The position numbers and the translations under genes were made by a program. This document shows positions 1-9,153 of a stretch of 64,000 nt of DNA, in pieces. The notes below the pieces were generated by a model. It searched no databases. It was not told the DNA's origin and saw only the letters and a list, made by a program, of their open reading frames with translations. Origin of the DNA: an uncultured Colwellia sp. (GTDB lineage Bacteria > Pseudomonadota > Gammaproteobacteria > Enterobacterales > Alteromonadaceae); NCBI GenBank assembly GCA_913061475.1, contig CAJXUN010000003.1, positions 1-64,000 on the forward strand. Reading direction: 5' to 3'. How positions within the stretch are numbered: the stretch's first letter is position 1; every line of letters starts with the position of its first letter.

Positions 1-109
1 TTTTACTGCTAAGTAATACTTTGAACTTGGATTTAGACTTGAATTCCAGTGTTTTTCAATTCTGGCTGTGTTTGATAGATATTACCGCTGCTAAATATTT
101 GTCACTCAA

Positions 110-1345
110 TTAATTTGAATATCCTTTGATGTGTTGCGATTGTATATCCTTACAACCTAAATACTCACGACAAATTTCATATTTACCCGGTATGGCACTC
201 ATTGATAACCATTGATCTTTTGAAATACTATTGGCGTTAACTTTATTGACTTGCGTAATAATATCTCCAGCTTGGAAGCCTGCGTCAATTGCCGGTAACC
301 CAGGCATAACATAACGGACAATAAAATTACCTGATAACAGTTTTCTAACCTCTAAGCCAAACAGATTGTATCTTGATTGAAACGGCTGTTCTTTATAGGA
401 TTCTAAATAAATCTTGCTGGTTTTATAATCGATAGTGGTAATAAATTGATTCAGTGTCGCATTACCAATAACCCAGTAATCGTCTTCGTCATCACTGTTT
501 ATAATATTACTCTTGATGCTCTTTATCTGAACATCGCCAAGGCTAATTTTCGGTAATGTCACTCGCTGATGCTCAGCTTTGCCACTCAAGCCAAAATCAG
601 CAGCAGTAACCTGCGCATCTGGTAACTTTATTTGATTAGCTTTTGGGTATTCAGAGCTTAACTTAAAATAATGCCGGCTGCCGGTATCAATAATAAATTC
701 ATGTTCGACTGTATGCCCGTTACCAAAGTCGATATTTCCTTCGACACTAATTTTGGTCATAAAGGTGTTGAACGCGAGACCTTTGATGCCGTTTGCCACA
801 TTATGCGGCTTATTGGACACACTGACTTGATTGGCTTTTTTATCGAATGTCCACACAAAGTGGCGTAATAAATCATGACCAATAACACCGTCATAAATAA
901 GTTCATCGGCAGTTTCGAAATAAGGTGTATTACTCACTTGCAGAAAAGCCCCTTGAAAATTGTTGACCTGCAGATCGCCAAATTTTAAAGTTCTCATGCT
1001 GGTTTGATAACCAAGCGAGTCATTTTCATCGCCCCAACCACCTAAGTTTAATTCGTAACCTTCTGGTAAATTGAGTGCTACCACTTTTGGGGTATCAAAC
1101 AAGAAGGTAAATGAAGCACCCGTATCAACCATAAACTTAAAACCGTCAACCCCATTCACCGTTCCATAAATAAAGACCTTTTCACCCACGTAATCGGTGG
1201 GAATTTTGAATTGGCTTTCGGTAGAACTCCATATTGGTTCAATATTATTATTAGCATTTCTTAGTTTAAGCACGTTTACGACACTACATCCACTAATCAG
1301 TAGTATTGACAAAATTAAGATCAACGACCGAAAGAAAACTGACAT
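110..1345 (-). CDS. Lipoprotein with two retropepsin-like aspartyl protease motifs and a C-terminal PDZ domain
   Basis: The 411-residue protein starts with a lipoprotein signal (hydrophobic stretch, then LISGC with Cys20). A D-T-G-A-S motif at 74-78 and a second D-T-G-S motif at 220-223 each follow a hydrophobic strand, as in retropepsin-like aspartyl proteases (gag-asp/Asp_protease_2 type) with two copies per chain. Residues about 335-395 look like a PDZ domain (GLEV at the start, later GFQAGDIITQVN). It is probably membrane-anchored and periplasmic, cutting or binding peptides; the substrate is unknown. The ATG at 1345 has a GGAG Shine-Dalgarno. A TGTGAAAT direct repeat lies about 110 bases upstream, the same as before two other units of this region, so control by the neighbouring response regulator is likely. 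Family is fairly sure, function is inference. Confidence 0.75.
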   Translation of the reverse strand: MSVFFRSLILILSILLISGCSVVNVLKLRNANNNIEPIWSSTESQFKIPTDYVGEKVFIYGTVNGVDGFKFMVDTGASFTFLFDTPKVVALNLPEGYELNLGGWGDENDSLGYQTSMRTLKFGDLQVNNFQGAFLQVSNTPYFETADELIYDGVIGHDLLRHFVWTFDKKANQVSVSNKPHNVANGIKGLAFNTFMTKISVEGNIDFGNGHTVEHEFIIDTGSRHYFKLSSEYPKANQIKLPDAQVTAADFGLSGKAEHQRVTLPKISLGDVQIKSIKSNIINSDDEDDYWVIGNATLNQFITTIDYKTSKIYLESYKEQPFQSRYNLFGLEVRKLLSGNFIVRYVMPGLPAIDAGFQAGDIITQVNKVNANSISKDQWLSMSAIPGKYEICREYLGCKDIQSQHIKGYSN

Positions 1346-1454
1346 TGCGACAACTCCTACATTCCATTTATGTTTATTCTGAATAAAATCTGCCCTGACT
1401 TTCGAGTAAAAGAACAGGTCAATAATGATAATGAGGATAGGTTATTATGAGGCG

Positions 1455-1473
1455 TGTGAAATAAGTGTGAAAT
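1455..1473 (-). promoter_or_regulatory. Direct-repeat box 1, putative OmpR-family regulator site
   Basis: On the plus strand the sequence is TGTGAAAT, AAG, TGTGAAAT: two perfect 8-mers with an 11-bp period. That spacing is typical of OmpR/PhoB-family response-regulator sites. The same element occurs at 4830-4848 and 8121-8139, each upstream of a minus-strand unit in the same region. CATAAT downstream of the box in the minus sense may be a -10 element for the PDZ lipoprotein gene. Binding is inferred. Confidence 0.55.
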
Positions 1474-1564
1474 TTATATAGCAGAAGACAATTCCGCCAC
1501 CGAACATTCATGACTAAATATAAAATTAATCTGCTGATAACAAAAATTGCGCAAAAGCCAATAA

Positions 1565-2854
1565 TTATTTTGCTAAGCTTGCGTCAGCAAACGAAACAGA
1601 AATTGTTGTCCCCTTGTCACTAACTACAGTTAACAACCAATTCTGATGTTCACACAAGCGTTTTACAATAGATAAGCCGAAACCGTAGCCCGTACTTTGA
1701 CTACCTTTTACCGCGGGTTCAGTTACCCGTGCAGAAATATAGGGTTCAATGCCTGGCCCAGTATCTTCAATGATTAATTGGTCATCAACATAACTGACTT
1801 TTACTTCACCTAAATCGGTGTATTGAAAGGCATTGCTAAGCAAATTATCAAGTAGCACCTTCAGCATGCCCTGTTGCGCAAACACCTGGGTATCACAATT
1901 ATCATTAACCACCACCTCAACCGGTTTACCTGCAAGTATATGGCTGTGATCTATTATTGATTGCTCAATCAAGGGTAGTAATTTTACCGACGCTTTTTTA
2001 ATTGATGTTTGTTCTTCTCTAGCCAAAATTAGTAAAGTTGTTACCGTTTGTTCCATTTGCATACTGGCATCGGCAATTCGACCAACAATATTTTTAGCAT
2101 CTTCTTTCGCTACACTTGTTCCTTGGTAGACCTCAAGCGCATTTTTTATGATGGCCAAAGGGGTTCTTAATTCATGACTAACATCACGCGTAAAACACTT
2201 CTCTCGCTCTAACGCCTGATTAATCTGCTGCATAGAGTTTTCCAGCGTGCGAGCTAAAATGCCAATTTCATTATGAGGAAATTGGTGGGCAAAACTATCA
2301 GGGATATGCTCAGGGGCAACACCGTCAACTAAATCAGCTAACTGCTTTAAGGGTCTGGCAGTTTTTCGCCCTAACATCCAAGCAATAACAAAAGCGACAA
2401 GCGTTAACATTACTCCACTTATTAATAAGAATTTTAGCACCCCATCTCGAATGGGACGTACTAACAATTTTTCGCTCACTTCAGCAACAAGGTAAACATT
2501 TTGGTGTTCAGGTAAAGTATAAAGGTGATAATGTCGTTCTTGTGCACCATAAAACTCTTTTCGGTTTGGCTCCTCGATAAACTGCTGTCTTACGTCATCA
2601 GGCAACTTACTTTTCGAGAAATAGAGGGTCATATAAGCATTTCTAACCTCTGGCCATTGCGCCGTTTGTTGATATCCAGACGTCAAGTAGCTCGCTTCTT
2701 GCAAAATTTCTCGCTCAATAAAGTTGTCTTCTAAATTGTATAAAAGCATAAAGCAGAATAAACCGTATATAGCTGACATGACTAAAGTGAATATACAAAA
2801 TTGCGCAACAATACGGCGGCTTAAACTGTGGAAATTTATGGTTTTATTGTTCAT
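1565..2854 (-). CDS. Sensor histidine kinase, two-component system
   Basis: 429 residues with the classical order: membrane helix about 16-38, an extracytoplasmic segment of roughly 100 residues, second helix about 141-162, HAMP linker about 163-215, HisKA with phospho-acceptor His227 in D-V-S-H-E-L-R-T-P, and a HATPase domain with an N-box (NAFQYTD), GPGIEP and a GYGFGLSIV G-box. It would autophosphorylate and signal to the response regulator whose gene overlaps its start by 11 bp. It resembles QseC/PmrB-type kinases in size and plan. The signal cannot be read from the sequence; linkage to an ABC exporter-like pair and a surface protease hints at envelope stress, which is inference. Confidence 0.93.
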   Translation of the reverse strand: MNNKTINFHSLSRRIVAQFCIFTLVMSAIYGLFCFMLLYNLEDNFIEREILQEASYLTSGYQQTAQWPEVRNAYMTLYFSKSKLPDDVRQQFIEEPNRKEFYGAQERHYHLYTLPEHQNVYLVAEVSEKLLVRPIRDGVLKFLLISGVMLTLVAFVIAWMLGRKTARPLKQLADLVDGVAPEHIPDSFAHQFPHNEIGILARTLENSMQQINQALEREKCFTRDVSHELRTPLAIIKNALEVYQGTSVAKEDAKNIVGRIADASMQMEQTVTTLLILAREEQTSIKKASVKLLPLIEQSIIDHSHILAGKPVEVVVNDNCDTQVFAQQGMLKVLLDNLLSNAFQYTDLGEVKVSYVDDQLIIEDTGPGIEPYISARVTEPAVKGSQSTGYGFGLSIVKRLCEHQNWLLTVVSDKGTTISVSFADASLAK

Positions 2855-3545
2855 TTTTTACATCCAGAGCAAAACCAACACCATGTACCGTTTTTAATAT
2901 TGGAAAATCAAAGGGTTTATCTAGTACATTGCGAAGCTGATAAATATGAGAACGAATAGCATCTGACTCCGTCGGTTCGTCTCCCCATAACTTTTGCGAT
3001 AACACGGAGCGACTGACTATCTGTGGATAGGCTTCTGCTAATATCGTTAAAATGCGAAAGCCCATGGCGTGTAAGTTAAGTAATTGTCCATTACGAGTGG
3101 CTTGCTTTCGTTTCCGATCTAGGCTTAAAGGGCCAAAGATTAACGTATCATCAGTTTGCAATAAGTGACGTCGAGATAATGCCATACACCGCACTTCAAG
3201 TTCCTGCAATGAAAAGGGTTTAGTTAAATAGTCATCCGCCCCCACGGTAAATCCAGATATTTTATCTTCAAGACTATCTCTGGCAGTTAGCATCAAGATT
3301 GGAATATGACGACTGGACCTTTCTCTCAATTGCTGACAAACCCCGTAGCCATCGATAACAGGTAAATTTAAGTCGAGTATGATCAGGTCATAGTGATGTG
3401 CTAAAGCCAGATCAAGGCCTTGTTGCCCCTGAGTGGCAAAATCAAATATATGGCCTTTTTCTTCCATATAATCCGCTATATTTCTGGCGATATTACGCTG
3501 ATCTTCAACCAATAATACATAAAGTGATGCCGTCTTTTTTGTCAT
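2844..3545 (-). CDS. OmpR-family response regulator
   Basis: The receiver domain carries the acidic pair (VED) near its start, the phospho-acceptor Asp in LDLNLP and Lys in LTKPF, followed by a winged-helix domain ending in RSHIYQLRNVLDKP...VHGVGFAL, as in OmpR/QseB regulators. The frame is open to a TTG at 3557 (237 residues), but ATG at 3545 with GGAAAG four bases ahead is the better start (233 residues). It overlaps the downstream kinase gene, so the two are cotranscribed. It is the best candidate to bind the three TGTGAAAT direct repeats at 1455, 4830 and 8121. No such box precedes its own gene, where only about 95 bases separate it from the DJ-1 gene. Confidence 0.92.
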   Translation of the reverse strand: MTKKTASLYVLLVEDQRNIARNIADYMEEKGHIFDFATQGQQGLDLALAHHYDLIILDLNLPVIDGYGVCQQLRERSSRHIPILMLTARDSLEDKISGFTVGADDYLTKPFSLQELEVRCMALSRRHLLQTDDTLIFGPLSLDRKRKQATRNGQLLNLHAMGFRILTILAEAYPQIVSRSVLSQKLWGDEPTESDAIRSHIYQLRNVLDKPFDFPILKTVHGVGFALDVKNEQ

Positions 3546-3642
3546 GACACTTTCCAAGAGTTCAACGCTAGGTCTAAATAATACCTAAAGGAAAACCCCA
3601 ACATTCATTGTTGAGGCACTGATTCATTTGCTCATATTTTAT

Positions 3643-4788
3643 TTACAAAAATAAAGTTTTTAACATATCTAACGCGGGTTTGTAATCCGGTTTTGCGACC
3701 AACAATTGATTTAAAGTGCTTTTGGCATCACTTGCCTTACCTAGCTTATACTGGGTTTGGGCAATTTGCATATCTAACATTGGATTGTTAATTGCTTTTT
3801 GAGCAATAGCCATCAATGTAAGGGCATTTTCAAACTGGAGGTCTGTTTCTGCTATTTTTACATAGTAGAAACCATACATACCAACGAGTGCGATATGATA
3901 TTGCTCTTGGCCTTTATCTTGATTTTTCATGGTAGCCAAAGTTTTTGCTGCTAACGTATCTCCCGCTAAGAACTCAGCTATTACCGCCATGGTTTTATCT
4001 TCATTATCTTGTTTTTCTAAAACGGGTGTCAGTCCGAGAAGCTTCACTAACTCTGTAGCAACATCGACTGTCGACGTTGGATTTTGACCGGTAATAAGTT
4101 GGCCATCAACCGCTACATGACTTAACATGATTTCACTTGATTGAAACTTAGCGCCACGCTCAGATAATTTATCTTCCAACATAAACTCGAATTGATTAAG
4201 CCATTTTTTGCCAAATAATTTTTCTTCTTTATTGGTAAAGCCGTTAATCGCTTTATTAGCAATAAGGTAACTACCATCCTTAAGTTTTACATCAACTAAA
4301 GCTGCTGGACCGTGGCAAACCGCTGCCACTACACCTTGTTGCTGATAAATATCGGCAATAATGGATTTAAGTGCCTCATCTTTGGGCAAATCGAACATTG
4401 CCCCTTTACCGCCAACAATAAATATTGCGTCATAGGCTTTGGCGTCAAGTTTAGCGGTCGCTATGGTGTTATTCAGTTTTGCCATAATCGCGGCGTCGGC
4501 CAAAACACGAGCATTGTATGACTTTGCCGGATTATATTTATCCGCTTCAACTTTACCACCGTTTGGACTGGCAATATCAACAACAATACCATTTGCTTTA
4601 AAAACTGAATACGCTTTGGCAAATTCATCAAATTCATAACCCGGTGCAGTTTCACCTTGCTGCTGACCGTAACCACTAACAATCATAATGACCTTTTTCT
4701 GTACTACCGTTGCACTTACTTGCACCGAGATTAGCAACAGGACAAATAAGGTAACAAGTTGATTTTTTGTCTGTTTTAAAGCGTTCAT
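3643..4788 (-). CDS. Exported DJ-1/PfpI (type 1 glutamine amidotransferase-like) protein with C-terminal extension
   Basis: From ATG 4788, preceded by a strong GGAGGAATAA, the protein has 381 residues; the frame stays open to 4851 but the extra residues lack a ribosome site. It begins with a signal peptide (hydrophobic run ending VSA). Residues about 30-240 form a DJ-1/PfpI domain with the nucleophile-elbow Cys158 in AAVCHGPAAL, close to Hsp31-like proteins. The last 120 residues are helical and TPR-like (an ALTLMAIAQKAI helix, then AQTQYKLGKASDAKSTL). Most DJ-1 family members are cytosolic, so export plus a repeat-like tail is unusual. It may act on glycated or damaged envelope proteins; that is inference. 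A TGTGAAA direct repeat lies 42-60 bases upstream of the start. Confidence 0.8.
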   Translation of the reverse strand: MNALKQTKNQLVTLFVLLLISVQVSATVVQKKVIMIVSGYGQQQGETAPGYEFDEFAKAYSVFKANGIVVDIASPNGGKVEADKYNPAKSYNARVLADAAIMAKLNNTIATAKLDAKAYDAIFIVGGKGAMFDLPKDEALKSIIADIYQQQGVVAAVCHGPAALVDVKLKDGSYLIANKAINGFTNKEEKLFGKKWLNQFEFMLEDKLSERGAKFQSSEIMLSHVAVDGQLITGQNPTSTVDVATELVKLLGLTPVLEKQDNEDKTMAVIAEFLAGDTLAAKTLATMKNQDKGQEQYHIALVGMYGFYYVKIAETDLQFENALTLMAIAQKAINNPMLDMQIAQTQYKLGKASDAKSTLNQLLVAKPDYKPALDMLKTLFL

Positions 4789-4829
4789 ATTTATTCCTCC
4801 AAGAATTAGCCACAGAATGACAAACGCGG

Positions 4830-4848
4830 TGTGAAAAGAATGTGAAAT
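4830..4848 (-). promoter_or_regulatory. Direct-repeat box 2, putative OmpR-family regulator site
   Basis: TGTGAAAA, GAA, TGTGAAAT on the plus strand; 11-bp period, one mismatch to the other two boxes. It is 42-60 bases upstream of the DJ-1-like gene start, a position fitting activation at a -35 region. It also lies just inside the 77-base gap after the ABC permease gene. Confidence 0.55.
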
Positions 4849-4864
4849 CAATAACTGTCTGACA

Positions 4865-7360
4865 TTAAGTCTCTGACATTAATTGTCTAACAGAACTACG
4901 CAGGTTGTTCCTACTGGCATACACACCTAATGCCGTAACCAAAAGCAAAATGATAAATAGGGTAGCAATTAACCAGATAAAATCAGCTTTATAAGTTAAT
5001 GAAAACTGAGATTGATATATTAACAAGCCAGCAAGGTAGGTACCCACTATAGCGCCCATTGCTGCAATAGAAGCGGTAACCAGCCACTCAATAACATTGA
5101 GTCTAAAACAGGTAGATCGCGAAAATCCAAAGCTCATAATAATACTGTTCTTTTTCTTCTCTTTAGATTCAAGCGCATTAATGGATGCCAAAATAACCAC
5201 ACAGGTCAGTGAAATAATGATAAAGGAAAAGCCACTAATCAATTGGGTGATCATGGCCAAAATCGAATCAAATATCGCAGTCATTTCAGTCAATGAAATC
5301 ATCCGTAGTGTTGGAAATTTTTGCCATAGTTCAGCTAATAATCTCCATTGCTGTGGAGCAAGTTCTAAACTCGCCATGCTGTAACGAGGAGCTTGAATAT
5401 GTGTTAATGCAGCGGTTGGCATTTGCACCCAAAAGGTAATTGAGCCTGCTCCCGGTTTAAACGCATGACTGGCGGATATTGCAAAAGTGAAACTTTGCTG
5501 ATCGATAACAAATGTTAAGCTATCGCCAATAACTAAGCCTAAGTCGGTCATAACTTCTTGCTCAACTGAAATTTGCTGCCAATTTTGGCTATCAGGCTGC
5601 TCTTTTCCCTGCCAGTAGTGTCCATCGACCAGTTTATTATTTTCTGGCATCGACTCATTCCAATGAAGGCGAATAGCGCGAGCAAATGTTGCTAAGCTTT
5701 CACTGGGTTTTTGACTGAACTCAGCAAGGGCCTGCTTATTTACTGCAACTAACTTAGCGTGCATATAAGGCTTAGCCTGACGAATAGTTACACCTTGCTG
5801 CTTTGCCAAGTTCTCAATAAAAGCAAGTTGTGGCACAGTGGCTTGCGACACCATAACATTACCATCATGTTGGCGTTGATACGACGCCATCGTCGAGCCA
5901 AGGTCTTTCAGCAGCATCAAAGTAAATAACAGCAGAAAAGTACATAAGCCTACGCCTATTATTTGCGTACTTTTACTTACTATGCGTTGTTTCATCATAA
6001 ACAAAGTAAAAGGTACTAACCCAGAAAAGTTTTGAGTAAACTTTTCTCCAAGCGTCAAAGTGATCCAGCTCATCAGTATCATCAACACGATAGTGGTCGT
6101 TATGGCTACGACCATCATCAAGGTTAACAGACCATTATCTGAGTATGTTATTGCTACGCCTGACAAGACAAATATACTGCTAATTTTGGTAAACCAGTGA
6201 CTTAGCCCTTTATTTTCACCATTAAACAGCTTAGTAACAGCGCAGCCGTGCAGAGAAAACCAAACCGGCGTATGAAATACGGCAAATAACACGACAACAG
6301 CACCGATCGATTTTAATATCGGCCGATAGTTCCACTGCCATAACAAATCAACAAATGCACTGTTTAACCAGCTAACAATCAACCAATGAAAACCTGTCGA
6401 TAATAAAATAACAACAGGAAGCAATAGCACTAAATTAATTATCCATTTAAAGCATGACACTTGAATACCAGCAAAACTTGATGCTCCTAGGCTCATGCAT
6501 ATCGCGGTAAAATATTGATCCTTTTTCATATGAACTTGAGTTAATTGCTCAATGGCAATTGCCGCCATAAAAAATAAGATGATGGACGCTAAGCCGATAA
6601 AATTTTCTGTTCGCTGCCAAAAAAGTGCTAGCGGATGATCACCTTGTTTATGCTGTATTTGCGCTGCGGGTAAATTTTTCTGCTGCCACCTGATAAGGCT
6701 ATTAATTTGCTTGGTGCTTGCCGCAATGAGATAACGATAATTAATCAGATCAGATGAAAAGCCTAATGCCTTCATATCCAAAATATTGATCATCGCACGC
6801 ATATCAACACTATGCCCTTCCATCAACCTGTCTGGTTCATGTTGCAGTACCCGTGATACCAAAAACAGGCTATTTGCTACCAACAATTGGTCACCAATAT
6901 TTAACGATAAGCTGGCAAATAGTCGAGCATCTAACCAGATTTCCCCTAACGCTGGCCCACCTAATGTTTGTTGACTAGGGCCTTGTAACTTACGCGAAGT
7001 TAACAGTTCGCCTTGCAGTGGATATTGCTTATCTACCGCTTTAATTTTGGCTTGTTGCCATTGACCATTATGAGTCAATGTCGCCTTAATTTGTTGGGTC
7101 ATAACAACATTATTCGTTAATGATGATACCTTAGAAAACTGCGCTGAAGATAACGTCTGTTGTTGACTGAGCACCGCATCAGCACCGAGTAAGCCTTGTA
7201 AATTTTTATCCAAATAATTTTGTATGCTTTCACTCGATTGGCTTAAGGTGACAATAAATAACAATAATACACCTTGAGTCCAACGCAACAGCCGCTGATG
7301 AGCATGGTGGTACTCTTGCTTATAAAAATGCCAGGCAAGCTTAATATTGTTAGTTAACAT
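4865..7360 (-). CDS. ABC transporter permease, FtsX/MacB fold, YbbP-like
   Basis: 831 residues, near the length of E. coli YbbP. After an N-terminal helix there is a large extracytoplasmic region (about 45-255), then a central block of membrane helices (about 255-490), a second extracytoplasmic region (about 500-690), and C-terminal FtsX-like helices (about 700-820). This duplicated layout is that of YbbP/FtsX permeases, which usually act on lipoproteins, lipids or peptides rather than small solutes. The ATPase gene ends 2 bases upstream, so the pair is one unit. Several terminal motifs match the family only loosely; the substrate is unknown. Confidence 0.85.
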   Translation of the reverse strand: MLTNNIKLAWHFYKQEYHHAHQRLLRWTQGVLLLFIVTLSQSSESIQNYLDKNLQGLLGADAVLSQQQTLSSAQFSKVSSLTNNVVMTQQIKATLTHNGQWQQAKIKAVDKQYPLQGELLTSRKLQGPSQQTLGGPALGEIWLDARLFASLSLNIGDQLLVANSLFLVSRVLQHEPDRLMEGHSVDMRAMINILDMKALGFSSDLINYRYLIAASTKQINSLIRWQQKNLPAAQIQHKQGDHPLALFWQRTENFIGLASIILFFMAAIAIEQLTQVHMKKDQYFTAICMSLGASSFAGIQVSCFKWIINLVLLLPVVILLSTGFHWLIVSWLNSAFVDLLWQWNYRPILKSIGAVVVLFAVFHTPVWFSLHGCAVTKLFNGENKGLSHWFTKISSIFVLSGVAITYSDNGLLTLMMVVAITTTIVLMILMSWITLTLGEKFTQNFSGLVPFTLFMMKQRIVSKSTQIIGVGLCTFLLLFTLMLLKDLGSTMASYQRQHDGNVMVSQATVPQLAFIENLAKQQGVTIRQAKPYMHAKLVAVNKQALAEFSQKPSESLATFARAIRLHWNESMPENNKLVDGHYWQGKEQPDSQNWQQISVEQEVMTDLGLVIGDSLTFVIDQQSFTFAISASHAFKPGAGSITFWVQMPTAALTHIQAPRYSMASLELAPQQWRLLAELWQKFPTLRMISLTEMTAIFDSILAMITQLISGFSFIIISLTCVVILASINALESKEKKKNSIIMSFGFSRSTCFRLNVIEWLVTASIAAMGAIVGTYLAGLLIYQSQFSLTYKADFIWLIATLFIILLLVTALGVYASRNNLRSSVRQLMSET

Positions 7361-7362
7361 GA

Positions 7363-8070
7363 CTACACCCTAAACATTTCATTTGATTCTTGCTTGTTAT
7401 GAGCTTCTGCCATTGAACAATCCATCAACGAACCGTCGGCCAGTAGAAAAGTATGTTGAGCACGTTGAGCCAAAACAGCGCTGTGTGTAACAACCACGAG
7501 ACCTGAGTTATTTTCTTGGCAACAAGCAAACAAAATGTCAGCGATTTCAGTAGCACTTTTTTGATCTAAGTTACCCGTTGGTTCATCAGCGAAAATAAAA
7601 TTGGGTTCAAAAACAAGCGCGCGTGCGATCGCCACGCGTTGTTGTTCTCCGCCACTTAACTCACTAGGCTTGTGATTTTTCCTCTGACTCAAACCAACTT
7701 TATCTAACCAAACCAAAGCTTTGTTTATTGCCTGTTTATCACCTCTTAACTTTAGTGGTAAAGCCACATTATTAAGTGCGGTTAATTCTGGCAATAAATG
7801 AAATTGCTGAAAAATAAAGCCAATATCAGCTCTTAAAAAATCCAATGTTTTCCTCTGCTCCGCTTTTACATAAGCAACTTGCCCTGCGGTAGGTTTTTCC
7901 AGTCCCGAGATCAGCATAAGTAAACTTGATTTTCCCGCCCCCGAAGGACCCGTTATCGCATATGACTCGCCTTGGAAAATGGATAAATTAAGATCGTTGA
8001 ATAAGGTCACTGTTGATTCATTTAACTGAAACGATTGGCTTATATTTTTTAATTCAATGTAACTGGACAT
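7363..8070 (-). CDS. ABC transporter ATP-binding protein, LolD/YbbA/MacB family
   Basis: 235 residues with Walker [11 protein letters not shown]-loop [14 protein letters not shown], signature [15 protein letters not shown], Walker [13 protein letters not shown] and an H-loop VVTHS. The GNLD after Walker B and the length are typical of LolD/YbbA/MacB ATPases that partner FtsX-fold permeases, such as the one encoded 2 bases downstream. This is the first gene of the minus-strand group, with a TGTGAAAT direct repeat 51-69 bases ahead of its ATG. Confidence 0.93.
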   Translation of the reverse strand: MSSYIELKNISQSFQLNESTVTLFNDLNLSIFQGESYAITGPSGAGKSSLLMLISGLEKPTAGQVAYVKAEQRKTLDFLRADIGFIFQQFHLLPELTALNNVALPLKLRGDKQAINKALVWLDKVGLSQRKNHKPSELSGGEQQRVAIARALVFEPNFIFADEPTGNLDQKSATEIADILFACCQENNSGLVVVTHSAVLAQRAQHTFLLADGSLMDCSMAEAHNKQESNEMFRV

Positions 8071-8120
8071 TGGTAGGGCTCATTATTAACGATAACAGGC
8101 CTCCAATTTAAAGTTTTTGT

Positions 8121-8139
8121 TGTGAAATGGATGTGAAAT
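8121..8139 (-). promoter_or_regulatory. Direct-repeat box 3, putative OmpR-family regulator site
   Basis: TGTGAAAT, GGA, TGTGAAAT: both 8-mers perfect, 11-bp period. It lies 51-69 bases before the ABC ATPase start and is the third copy of the element in 7 kb. Confidence 0.55.
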
Positions 8140-8235
8140 CAAGAGAGGGGTTTGAAATATTACTGTCAACTTTGTGCTATAGAAAAAATTAATGTCGACA
8201 GTTTTCTTGCTCGATTTTAAGTCCTCCGGCAATAA

Positions 8236-8510
8236 TCATATAATTTTCATCACATTATCAGGCATAGTTTTTTCTCTTCGTTTAATAGTAAACGTTGAGT
8301 TTTCGCCATTATGTATAAAAATAACCCCATCATCTTCAAAAGATGTTAGAAATTCAATTTTACCGCTACCACTAACAAGCCTTGTATCATCAGTACCTTC
8401 CCATGAAAATTCTAGTTCAGGCATTCGGGTATTAACAACATCCATATTCTCTTCTAAAGTGCCCAAGCTTCCATTTCGGTTAAGCGCCACTTACCAACAA
8501 ATTCATTCAT
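8236..8510 (-). pseudogene. Decayed small hypothetical gene (interrupted, internal deletion)
   Basis: At 8510 an ATG with GAGG upstream opens a frame reading MNEFVGKWRLTEMEAWAL and then a TAG at 8454-8456. The adjacent frame continues with ELEFSWEGTDD ... SGSG ... DGVIFIHNGENSTF and ends at 8236. Both halves resemble the ends of a small conserved hypothetical family I recall (start GKWRITEME-W, end EFSWEGND ... GRIFIH-DDS-F), whose middle is missing here. A gene that has lost a central block and its frame is the simplest reading. An 84-residue ORF starting inside at 8490 exists but lacks a good ribosome site. The plus-strand ORF across it looks like a shadow. Confidence 0.55.
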
Positions 8511-8654
8511 ATTTAAGCCTCAAAGTGTGGATAAAAAAAGACCTAACTCTTTCAAAAAAATGCTTTTATATATTGTCGCTGTGGCGGAGTCAATCGATAT
8601 ATCTTGCGACAAGTAAATTGAAAAGAACCGGCATAAAAACACACCATTTGTAAA

Positions 8655-8933
8655 TTATGTCCGGTAAAGCACTTTAATGACATGCCAACCAAATTTGGTT
8701 TTAACTAAGTGAGGCTCTAATATTGCGCCGCTAAAAGCTACTTTATCAAATTGAGGGACCATTTGACCTCGTTTAAACTCGCCTAAATCTCCTCCTTTTT
8801 TACCCGACGGGCATGAGGAATATTTTTTAGCTAACGTTTGAAACTTAGCTCCCTTGCCTAACTGCTTAATGATATCTTCGGCAATTTCTTTGTGCTTAAC
8901 CAATATGTGAAGTGCGTGCGCAGTAGCTGCCAT
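8655..8933 (-). CDS. ppiC: Parvulin-type peptidyl-prolyl cis-trans isomerase (PpiC)
   Basis: 92 residues, a single parvulin domain without signal peptide: HILVKHKE at the start, [36 protein letters not shown], and C-terminal [10 protein letters not shown]. Length and motifs match the cytosolic PpiC of E. coli (93 residues), which isomerises Xaa-Pro bonds. It stands alone, between a pseudogene and tRNA-Leu. AAAGG lies about six bases before the ATG. Confidence 0.93.
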   Translation of the reverse strand: MAATAHALHILVKHKEIAEDIIKQLGKGAKFQTLAKKYSSCPSGKKGGDLGEFKRGQMVPQFDKVAFSGAILEPHLVKTKFGWHVIKVLYRT

Positions 8934-9091
8934 GTAAAAGCCTTTTAAATGCTGTTTAAACTAAAATTTTACCAAACGAGAATAACAATAACACTCTCTT
9001 AACTTTTAAATATATCAAATAGAGGAATAAATCCAACAGAATTAAAATGTCGTAGACACCCTGCTGAGAAATAACCTCAAATTTCAGACAC

Positions 9092-9116
9092 AAAAAAACC
9101 GACTTTAATAGTCGGC
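9092..9116 (-). terminator. Rho-independent terminator after tRNA-Leu
   Basis: In the minus sense: GCCGAC, 7-base loop, GTCGGT, then seven T. It lies about 40 bases after the tRNA 3' end. Confidence 0.85.
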
Positions 9117-9153
9117 TTATCTTTGTTATAGCCCCTTAAGAACAAGGGAAGAA

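Noticed and set aside
30-109. Possible partial gene at the window's left edge
   Set aside because: No frame of useful length or recognisable motif in the first 109 bases.
8192-8653. Plus-strand ORF of 153 codons
   Set aside because: It is antisense to the decayed gene at 8236-8510 and beyond, has low-complexity Ser/Leu-rich composition and no ribosome site; a shadow.
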